Of a stretch of 11,874 nucleotides of DNA, positions 6,662-11,874 are shown piece by piece. Position 1 is the stretch's first letter. Each line of letters begins with the position of its first letter. The DNA lies in NCBI GenBank assembly GCA_049585815.1, contig JBAVAR010000117.1, positions 1-11,874 on the forward strand, read 5' to 3'. The DNA is from DATLSM01 sp049585815 (lineage in GTDB: Bacteria > Actinomycetota > Thermoleophilia > Solirubrobacterales > 70-9). Position numbers and translations under genes: made by a program. The notes below the pieces were generated by a model. That model was given only the letters and a program-made list of their open reading frames with translations. It was not told the origin of the DNA and did not search any database.

Positions 6662-7054
6662 TCAATAGCTATCTGCGCCAGAGAGCTCCTGCTCCAATTT
6701 GTCGCCAAAAACCGCAGCAACCCTGAGGGGCTCCTCAAACTCTCCGGGATCGAGCTCAGCCAGACGGATCGAATGACGAAAAATCACAGGGCCTCCATCA
6801 ACCAGAGCCAGGCCTCCAACAACCATCTGACTGCTCCTAATCAGGGCGTCCTTCGGATTGATCTGATTCTCGTCACACACTGCGGTCGAAATAACGGCCC
6901 ACTCTGAATCACCAACCTCTCCAGCCTTCTCAACCACTACCAGTTGGGTGCGGTTATTGTCGAGGTTAAATATGAGCTTTACAGAGTTCAGATCATCACT
7001 AGCGATCTTGTACTCGGACTTGATGTAACGGTGCAGCGCGTTCCAGTCAGCCAT
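6662..7054 (-). CDS. Second member of the 134-residue family, likely YbjN/type III chaperone-like fold
   Basis: The 130-residue product begins MADWNALHRYIKSEY at an ATG preceded by AAGGAG at six bases. It aligns along its whole length with the protein at 4982-5386: RTQLVVV matches RTQMVFV, EWAVIST matches DWVSIES, VVGGLAL matches VCGGLAS, and LDPGEFEEP matches LDSNEFEVP. The same helix, three strands, helix, two strands, helix order is apparent. Identity looks modest, roughly a third by eye, so the two are old paralogues or independently acquired homologues rather than a recent duplication. This copy is visibly richer in A+T than the other. It lies 59 bases after the zinc-finger gene on the same strand and probably shares its transcript. 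A partner-binding chaperone or adaptor role is inference; no enzyme motif is visible. Confidence 0.8.
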   Translation of the reverse strand: MADWNALHRYIKSEYKIASDDLNSVKLIFNLDNNRTQLVVVEKAGEVGDSEWAVISTAVCDENQINPKDALIRSSQMVVGGLALVDGGPVIFRHSIRLAELDPGEFEEPLRVAAVFGDKLEQELSGADSY

Positions 7055-7113
7055 AATCGTCTCCTTTGGGTTAGTCTAATTTCACCACTGCAACCACGAT
7101 CCCCTCGCAAGCC

Positions 7114-7272
7114 TCAGCGTATCTCTCCTCCGCACTTAGCGCACACCTGGCCCTTTCCGCCACAGGTCTGGCATTGCCGAGATGTAAATGCCCCACCGGT
7201 CTTGCCGCTACCGCGGCAACTCGAGCAGTTCCTGGTGTTTTGACTCCTGCACTTTGTACACTGCTGGGCCAT
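7114..7272 (-). CDS. 52-residue DnaJ-type zinc-finger mini-protein
   Basis: On the minus strand an ATG at 7270-7272, eight bases after AAAGGA, opens a 52-residue frame ending in TGA at 7114-7116. The product has eight Cys in four CxxC pairs (5/8, 16/19, 34/37, 44/47). The inner two are exact DnaJ CxxCxGxG motifs: CSSCRGSG at 16-23 and CQTCGGKG at 34-41. The outer two, CTKC and CAKCGG, are partial. The order matches the four-motif cysteine-rich region of DnaJ, where motifs 1 with 4 and 2 with 3 each hold a zinc ion, but this version is much more compact. There is no J domain or substrate domain. A likely role is protein-protein binding or a redox/chaperone helper for neighbouring gene products. 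The overlapping longer frame (7071-7325) lacks this pattern and is rejected. Confidence 0.82.
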   Translation of the reverse strand: MAQQCTKCRSQNTRNCSSCRGSGKTGGAFTSRQCQTCGGKGQVCAKCGGEIR

Positions 7273-7295
7273 GCTTTGTTTCCTTTCTGTAACTT

Positions 7296-7325
7296 TTTAT
7301 GACTCCTGTCAGATGAGATAGGCAA
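7296..7325 (-). promoter_or_regulatory. Possible promoter of the zinc-finger gene
   Basis: On the minus strand TTGCCT (7320-7325) and CATAAA (7296-7301) are 18 bases apart. Transcription would begin about 15 bases before the ATG at 7272. The region is AT-rich compared with its surroundings. The match is imperfect and was found only by eye. Confidence 0.3.
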
Positions 7326-7359
7326 TCCTTCAGATCACACGCTTCTGATCGCACTTTGA

Positions 7360-8652
7360 TCAGTTCCTAGCCGCACGGAATCGAGGTGAGATCGCCGGAT
7401 GTTGATGCCACCAGTGGTAGAGGTGACCGCGGGACCGCCCGGTAATCGAGGCAAATACGTTGTTTCGCCAGTCCGCCCACTGGATTACGGCTCTCGACCC
7501 ACTGCCATAGCAAAGAAACGGACCAAGCTCGCGGGTGCGATGGGCTTCTTGGAACCACGTGCTGGTATATGACCCAGAGCCGCTATAGCAACGGGGTGCA
7601 TCCTCTTCACTACGGTGATCCACTGCGTGTTCTTTTTGGGACGCATAAACATCCAGCAGCTCTCGATTGCGGAAGGCCATGAACTTTGCGCGGATGCTGC
7701 CACCGTGACAGCGGAGAAGGCCATCTAGGCTGTCGCGGAACAGACTGGGGGGTAGTGCTCCAATCGGCCGGGGGCTGCAGTGCGACATTGGAACTGCTGC
7801 CTGCAAACGATGGTCGGTCCTTCTTTGACTCGCCCGCGACGGAACGTCGCTTTTCGGAGCAAGGAACCATGCCATTGCTAGTGCCCCTGCGCACACAAGT
7901 AGGACAGTGAGCTTCGCTATGTCTCGATTGGAGATTCTGTCAATCAATAGCCGAATAAAAACTGCAACGAGGAAAGCAGCTGCCGCAGCAAACGGGGCTC
8001 CCGACCAAGCGCTTGGAGGTACCGAGCCGGATCTTGCGGCGCTATATATAAAGACTCCCGGTATTGCCACGCCGAGCAAGAGGAAATCGCCAAAGAATGA
8101 GCCAGCCGCAAGGGCTGGTTTGCCGGCTCTGAATCGAAACAGGTTGTACACCGCGCTAACGATCAACACGAGGACTGCGGCAACAAGCAAGCTCTTCAAT
8201 TGGTAATGCCAGGACGCTTTGGCCGCCGCGACAAGGTCTGCATGCGGCGCCGCGAACGTGATGGCTAGCGCCGCGCCCATTAGAGCGATAACCCATATGA
8301 AATTCCAGATTACGATGAACCACCACTCGCGAGCGAGAGTCTTTCCAAGCTGAGCACGTGCTTCGGCTTTGCGAGTCTTTTCCTCTTCTCTGCGCTCCCT
8401 CTCTTCCTCTTCCCGCTCTTCCCTCTCTTCTCGCTCGCGCTGGTCTGTTTCGCGTCTTGCAATCGGCTCGAGTGCCGCGATGGCGAGAGCGCGCCCGAGA
8501 GACTTCTCAGTCATCGACTGCGTCGCCTGTGGTGGCTCGCCTCTTTTGACACCCTCGTCCACCGGGGATCCGGCGAGAGTGGTGGGAGAAGGACCTCGAC
8601 CCCCGGGAGCGGCATCGAGGGGGGCGTGCGCTGGCGGGTCGGCCTCCATCAT
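7360..8652 (-). CDS. Five-helix membrane protein with coiled-coil and extracytoplasmic sensor-like domain
   Basis: The 430-residue product begins at an ATG at 8652 with a GGAG nine bases upstream. A second start, MTEKSLGRAL at residue 47, has no ribosome binding site. Residues 1-46 are Pro/Gly-rich. Residues 66-104 are a dense run of Glu and Arg, probably a coiled coil or charged single helix. Five membrane helices follow at about 110-134, 152-172, 183-203, 217-237 and 246-264. With the charged end inside, the C-terminal domain (about 285-430) would lie outside. That part has four Cys (292, 315, 355, 381) and a pattern of Cys, Tyr, LCYGSGSRAVIQWADW and LYHWW. I recall this pattern from the extracellular ends of actinobacterial Ser/Thr kinases, where GrvLCY, IxWTD and LYxWW recur. 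No kinase domain is present. The recall is unverified. Membrane topology is confident; function is not. Confidence 0.78.
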   Translation of the reverse strand: MMEADPPAHAPLDAAPGGRGPSPTTLAGSPVDEGVKRGEPPQATQSMTEKSLGRALAIAALEPIARRETDQREREEREEREEEERERREEEKTRKAEARAQLGKTLAREWWFIVIWNFIWVIALMGAALAITFAAPHADLVAAAKASWHYQLKSLLVAAVLVLIVSAVYNLFRFRAGKPALAAGSFFGDFLLLGVAIPGVFIYSAARSGSVPPSAWSGAPFAAAAAFLVAVFIRLLIDRISNRDIAKLTVLLVCAGALAMAWFLAPKSDVPSRASQRRTDHRLQAAVPMSHCSPRPIGALPPSLFRDSLDGLLRCHGGSIRAKFMAFRNRELLDVYASQKEHAVDHRSEEDAPRCYSGSGSYTSTWFQEAHRTRELGPFLCYGSGSRAVIQWADWRNNVFASITGRSRGHLYHWWHQHPAISPRFRAARN

Positions 8653-8703
8653 CTCACCGGTCTCCGCGTACCTGGATTGGAAGGCCCCTGGCGGGGATCA
8701 CGG

Positions 8704-8733
8704 TAGATATACATGGCGGGCATCCTCTCCCAA
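8704..8733 (-). promoter_or_regulatory. Candidate promoter of the membrane-protein gene
   Basis: On the minus strand TTGGGA (8728-8733) is followed after 16 bases by TATATC (8706-8711), or after 18 bases by TATCTA (8704-8709). Transcription would start about 45 bases before the ATG at 8652. It lies in the 184-base gap between divergent genes, where a promoter is expected. Confidence 0.35.
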
Positions 8734-8836
8734 GTCCAGCAGGAATGCCAGAGGGTGGGAACGGGAAGGTTGCGGTGGTCTGTCAGCAGCTCGTGCGCCT
8801 AGGATATTTCGCGGCGACTGAGAGGACGGTTGGAAA

Positions 8837-9238
8837 ATGGGTCTATTCGGCAAGAGCAGCAATCGCAGGGGACGCGCTCCCGCGCGGTCGGAGAAGCGAC
8901 GCATTCAGCAACTCAACCCGGTCTACTTTGAAGACATCCAGCGCTCGATCGCAGCCTATGGCGGCACCGACACCGTCAGCGACGTCGCAGCTGGAATCGC
9001 AAACGCGATCGAGAATGTCTCCCATCAGCTGTTCCAAGGCTGGAATGAGCCCTGGGGAGCGAAGCGCTTCGACAAGACCTTCGGTCTCGAAGTCTGCGAT
9101 AGAAGTCGTCTCGAGGTTGCGGACGAGATGATCGACTGGATGGTCGACTATGAGGCCACTTGCCAGGATGTCCTCGAGACCACGCTAGGCAGGCTCGCGG
9201 AAGTGATGGCGAAGCCCCCTAACCCCAGCGCGCCCTGA
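8837..9238 (+). CDS. Orphan 133-residue cytoplasmic protein
   Basis: The ATG at 8837 follows a moderate AGAGGA site about ten bases upstream. The N-terminus MGLFGKSSNRRGRAPARSEK is basic and probably disordered. The rest looks mostly helical, with an acidic, Trp-containing stretch (DEMIDWMVDYEATCQDVLE) and a conspicuous QGWNEPWGAKRFDKTFGL. No membrane helix, signal peptide or known motif is visible. Balanced composition and third-base GC bias favour this frame over the one at 8745-9131, which overlaps it. It is transcribed away from the membrane-protein gene across a 184-base gap, and points toward the kinase-like gene 133 bases downstream. The function is unknown. Confidence 0.6.
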   Translation: MGLFGKSSNRRGRAPARSEKRRIQQLNPVYFEDIQRSIAAYGGTDTVSDVAAGIANAIENVSHQLFQGWNEPWGAKRFDKTFGLEVCDRSRLEVADEMIDWMVDYEATCQDVLETTLGRLAEVMAKPPNPSAP

Positions 9239-9371
9239 GCGTGGTCTCGGATGGCAATCTGATTACCGCAGCTTTCCGGTAGCCCAGCGCGGTCTTTTCC
9301 GTCAGCGTTCGTTTCACGGTGCACCCGCGTCGTTCGACAGCCAGCCGGCGAAGTGTGGTCTGATCCCGCCG

Positions 9372-11135
9372 ATGCGGCGGACGTGCGTTGTTCTTGTGGC
9401 GGCTGTCTTTTCAACTCTGCTCGCAGACCTGGGCGCGATCTCTCCGCTGCCAGCCGTCGCGCTACTGATCGGCGCCTGCGTTTTGCTTCTGGTAGCGCTC
9501 ATTCTCCGACCTGCGTTGTCGGCCGACAAGCGGCTGCGAATCGAGGTGGCAGCCTGGAAGGAGGCCCTCGTCCATGACCGCTCGACGCAGCTCTCCCACG
9601 ATCTTGTGCATTGGCCCCGCCGGGTCATGCGCGACACCGCATCTCTCCTACGGACTTCGGGCCTCCCAGAGGAGGCCGCTGTCGTCGATCAGGCGAGCGA
9701 GCGATGTGAGGCTGCGGCTGCGGGCACCGGCACTGAACCGCGCACACGTGACTTCGGCGATCCGTCCGGCGGTCAACGCGGCCTCGTCGGGGGGGCTGCC
9801 CTCACTGCACCCACGAGGTCGGACCAGCCATTGAGGCACTTCTCGGTGAGTACGAACCTGCCCAAGCAGCTCGGATCGGCCTGGGTCGAGCGGCTTTCAC
9901 ACCTGCTGCGCCCAGTTGACCTCGTGCGCCTGCTGCACACCCCCCAGATCGAGCGCCTCTCGTTGGTTGGGATGCTCTGGCTGAGGGCCGCGGTGGTTCT
10001 CGCGGCGCCGCTAACCGGGTCCATATCGCTAATCGGCGACGTGCCGCTTGGGCCGGGCTCCAGTGGACTCGCCGAGGCTGTCTACTGGCTAGTCGTGGCA
10101 GAGGCGCTCGGTGCCGCCATTCTCTCTCGGCGTATCGCCGATCGTGTGATCGGGCGACCGGTCCGCTGGCCGCTGCTGGCCGGCGAGCAGGCGCTGGCCC
10201 TAATGCTGCTCGCCGCCTTTCCCTGCTGGGCCTGCTGCGCCTACGCGGCGGGCCCCATCGTCTGGTTCGAGAAGCGCGAATGGCATCTCTGGAAGATCCC
10301 GATCTGGGCGGCGGTCAATCTTGGCGCAGTCGTCATCTTCGCAGGCCAAAGTCCACTTTCCGACCGGCTCGGCGAGGCTGCCATCGGCGCTCTCGTCGTC
10401 GCCTTGATTGCCGACAGCTATGGACTGATGCTGCCGGCGGTCCTAGCCACCCTGCTACGCGGCTGGCGGGAGGAGAAGACTGCACGGAAGCTAGTCGTCA
10501 CCCGTGCCGCGAAGTCACGCTCGACCGTGCAAAGCGCAATCACCGAGACCAGGGTGGTTCTGAGACGCGTGGGCAAGGACCCCAGCAGCGAGCTGGCTCA
10601 AGAGGAGATCGACGATCTCCTCGACGGACTGGCAAGCGCCGAGGAGCGCTTGAAGAACTCGGCGCTCGATGATGATCCGCGCCACCGGCCCCGCACGCTG
10701 TCGGGAGTCTGCGCACAGGCGATCGCGCGTGTCGGCGTATCGCCGGCCGGTTGGGACCCGGGCGCGGACCTGCACGCGACCCAGATCGACTGCCGCCCTG
10801 AGGATCTCGGGCGTCTGGAGCTCGCGGGCTCTGCAAGTGGTCGGGCACTGGAGCGCCTGGTCAAACGGGCGGTCTTCGAGGCGGTCGCCCACGGCCTCGG
10901 CCTGCTCTCGACGCGGATCGAGTTGCTCGACGACCGGGTGGTAGTCGCGATCGCAAACGAGGTCCACCCCAACCATATCGGCGGAGCGAGCACGGGACAC
11001 GGATGGACGGAGACACTGGCAGCTTCCCTACCAGACGCAATCGTCGATCCTGGCCGAGTAGAGGACTTCAACGGGCTGAGGATGTGGGTCGTTCGAATAC
11101 ACCTCGGCGCCGCCTGCTTCAGGGCGGAGAGGTGA
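9372..11135 (+). CDS. Seven-helix membrane protein with degenerate histidine-kinase-like C-terminus
   Basis: The 587-residue product has predicted membrane helices at about 4-20, 27-47, 200-218, 233-252, 268-294, 309-325 and 335-361, with a long soluble insert at 48-190. Residues 362-430 are helical (AAKSRSTVQSAITETRVVLR, then EEIDDLLDGLASAEERL), as in a dimerisation domain, but the usual phospho-acceptor His is absent. The C-terminal 150 residues resemble a GHKL ATPase: VFEAVAHGLG at the N-box, where Asn is expected at the His507 position, then DRVVVAIANEV and GGASTGHGWTETLAASLPDA like the G2 region. Another LSHDLVH at 74-80 in the insert resembles an H-box but is out of place. A receiver protein gene follows, which supports a signalling role. 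The start is uncertain because no ribosome binding site precedes ATG 9372. It may be a pseudokinase or an atypical kinase. Confidence 0.65.
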   Translation: MRRTCVVLVAAVFSTLLADLGAISPLPAVALLIGACVLLLVALILRPALSADKRLRIEVAAWKEALVHDRSTQLSHDLVHWPRRVMRDTASLLRTSGLPEEAAVVDQASERCEAAAAGTGTEPRTRDFGDPSGGQRGLVGGAALTAPTRSDQPLRHFSVSTNLPKQLGSAWVERLSHLLRPVDLVRLLHTPQIERLSLVGMLWLRAAVVLAAPLTGSISLIGDVPLGPGSSGLAEAVYWLVVAEALGAAILSRRIADRVIGRPVRWPLLAGEQALALMLLAAFPCWACCAYAAGPIVWFEKREWHLWKIPIWAAVNLGAVVIFAGQSPLSDRLGEAAIGALVVALIADSYGLMLPAVLATLLRGWREEKTARKLVVTRAAKSRSTVQSAITETRVVLRRVGKDPSSELAQEEIDDLLDGLASAEERLKNSALDDDPRHRPRTLSGVCAQAIARVGVSPAGWDPGADLHATQIDCRPEDLGRLELAGSASGRALERLVKRAVFEAVAHGLGLLSTRIELLDDRVVVAIANEVHPNHIGGASTGHGWTETLAASLPDAIVDPGRVEDFNGLRMWVVRIHLGAACFRAER

Positions 11136-11154
11136 TTGTGCTGTACGCATCTCG

Positions 11155-11778
11155 ATGTGCATATCCTCCCGCCGGGTGGAGGCGGGGAAAGAGATCCGGA
11201 TTGTCGTCGCCGAGGATTCTCAGGCAGGACAACAACTGTGGTCGCAACTCGAGCACGACCTCGCCGAGATGCTCGCGCCAAGGAGCCTCAGCGTTACCTT
11301 CGCCCAGAACGCCGGTGAGATGTTGGGCCTGCTCGGAAGCCTCGAGCGGGCGGGGCGGAGACCTAACATGGTCCTGATCGACCTGCACGTCCCGGTGCGC
11401 AGCAAGAGTGTCTCGTCCGCCGCTAGTGGCGACGGCTGGCCGGACACTGCCAAGGTGGGCGTTTGGATCGCAAAGCAAATCCGTGCCACGGGCAACGACA
11501 GCAGCCTTCTGGTGCTCTGGACCAGCAACGTACTCGCCAACGAGCTGAATGACGCCTACGCCTTTTGCAACCTAACCGTCGACGGTCATCCGATCGGCGA
11601 CTACGTCATCGACAAGGCGACGGACAGGGTCCCCCAGGCCGAGATCCTCGCCCAGCTCCTGGAATCGGACCGAGCCACGAGGCCGGTTTGGATGCCCCCT
11701 GAACCCACCGTCACCGTCACCAGTGCGCCGCGCAAATCACTTCCCTACCTAGTGCCGTGTCTCAGTTTTAGCTGGTGA
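11155..11778 (+). CDS. Receiver-domain response regulator, probably 3'-truncated
   Basis: The 207-residue frame encodes a CheY-like receiver domain. IRIVVAEDSQAGQQLW gives the acidic pair Glu20 and Asp21; PNMVLIDLHVP gives the phospho-acceptor Asp76. LLVLWTSN gives Thr123, and GDYVIDKATD gives Lys154. A long loop (about 80-100) sits after the active-site strand, longer than usual. No DNA-binding output domain follows, so it is receiver-only as written. The start is uncertain: ATG 11155 has no good ribosome binding site, and GTG 11176 is an alternative. The GGAGAGG at 11126-11132 instead faces a GTG at 11138 in another frame. The gene begins 19 bases after the kinase-like gene ends. The last 11 bases overlap a transposase gene, so the natural C-terminus may have been lost. 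Confidence 0.75.
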   Translation: MCISSRRVEAGKEIRIVVAEDSQAGQQLWSQLEHDLAEMLAPRSLSVTFAQNAGEMLGLLGSLERAGRRPNMVLIDLHVPVRSKSVSSAASGDGWPDTAKVGVWIAKQIRATGNDSSLLVLWTSNVLANELNDAYAFCNLTVDGHPIGDYVIDKATDRVPQAEILAQLLESDRATRPVWMPPEPTVTVTSAPRKSLPYLVPCLSFSW

Positions 11779-11874
11779 TTTGATCGAGGGCGACGCGTCC
11801 ACGGCGGACCTTCTCGAGGATCTGCTCGGCGGTCGCGGTCCATACGAAGGGCTGGGGGTCTTGGTTGCTGGCTT
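11768..11874 (-). mobile_element. C-terminal end of an IS630-type transposase (partial)
   Basis: Reading the minus strand from the window edge gives ASNQDPQPFVWTATAEQILE followed by KVRRGRVALDQITS and a TAA at 11768-11770. The phrase 'NxxPxPFVWTxTAxxIL' is typical of the last residues of IS630-family DDE transposases. About 34 residues are visible; the catalytic core lies outside the window. The stop lies within the last 11 bases of the receiver gene. The element boundary is probably just beyond the stop, possibly at the TA dinucleotide at 11750-11751, because this family inserts at TA. That position is a guess, since the other end of the element is not in view. Confidence 0.82.

Noticed and set aside
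7071..7325. 84-residue minus-strand frame over the zinc-finger gene
   Set aside because: It has no ribosome binding site or domain, while the overlapping frame at 7114-7272 has eight patterned Cys and a good start.
8745..9131. 128-residue plus-strand frame overlapping the 133-residue orphan
   Set aside because: Its composition is Ser/Arg-rich like an out-of-frame read; the frame starting at 8837 has a better start and a more protein-like sequence.
9264..9281. Five-bp hairpin TACCG/CGGTA after the 133-residue gene as a terminator
   Set aside because: The stem is short with an eight-base loop and no directly following T-run.
1..11874. CRISPR array, tRNA, rRNA or relaxase
   Set aside because: I saw no regularly spaced repeats, cloverleaf or rRNA sequence, and no protein with relaxase His-triad motifs.

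Overview
The window is high-GC, by eye about 70% over the first 5 kb. It looks like part of an integrated conjugative element, or its remnant, in an actinobacterium. The strongest evidence is a SCO6880-family protein followed by a separate VirB4-type ATPase and a TraG/VirD4-type coupling protein, a gene order typical of actinobacterial type IV secretion loci. The Thermoleophilia/Solirubrobacterales are my best guess, but this is not proven. No relaxase, integrase, attachment site, tRNA or rRNA is visible.

Positions 1-4883 (plus strand) hold a tightly packed transfer operon. It contains the 3' end of an unidentified gene, the SCO6880-family membrane protein, the VirB4-like ATPase, the coupling protein and a small orphan protein. 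Every junction is a 4-base ATGA or GTGA overlap, so translational coupling is likely. The ATPase gene carries a one-base frameshift near 2770. The shift removes its natural C-terminus and joins its reading frame to that of the coupling protein. Both ATPases have unusual Walker motifs.

Positions 4982-8652 look like accessory cargo. A plus-strand 134-residue protein faces five minus-strand genes. In minus-strand transcription order these are a five-helix membrane protein with an extracytoplasmic domain, a 52-residue DnaJ-type zinc-finger protein, a second member of the 134-residue family, a bacterial PH-domain protein and a 97-residue orphan. The middle of this block is clearly poorer in GC than the transfer genes. 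It also contains two strong hairpins and a small tandem repeat. The two related proteins at 4982 and 7054 have a predicted layout like YbjN or type III secretion chaperones.

Positions 8837-11778 (plus strand) hold an orphan 133-residue protein, a seven-helix membrane protein with a degenerate histidine-kinase-like C-terminus, and a receiver-only response regulator. The last two look like a divergent two-component pair. The window ends inside an IS630-type transposase on the minus strand, which overlaps the 3' end of the regulator and probably truncated it.

I cannot name a known defence or signalling system for the cargo block. The most distinctive parts are the paired chaperone-fold-like proteins, the mini DnaJ zinc finger, the PH-domain protein, the orphan sensor-like membrane protein and the kinase-like protein that lacks its usual key residues.
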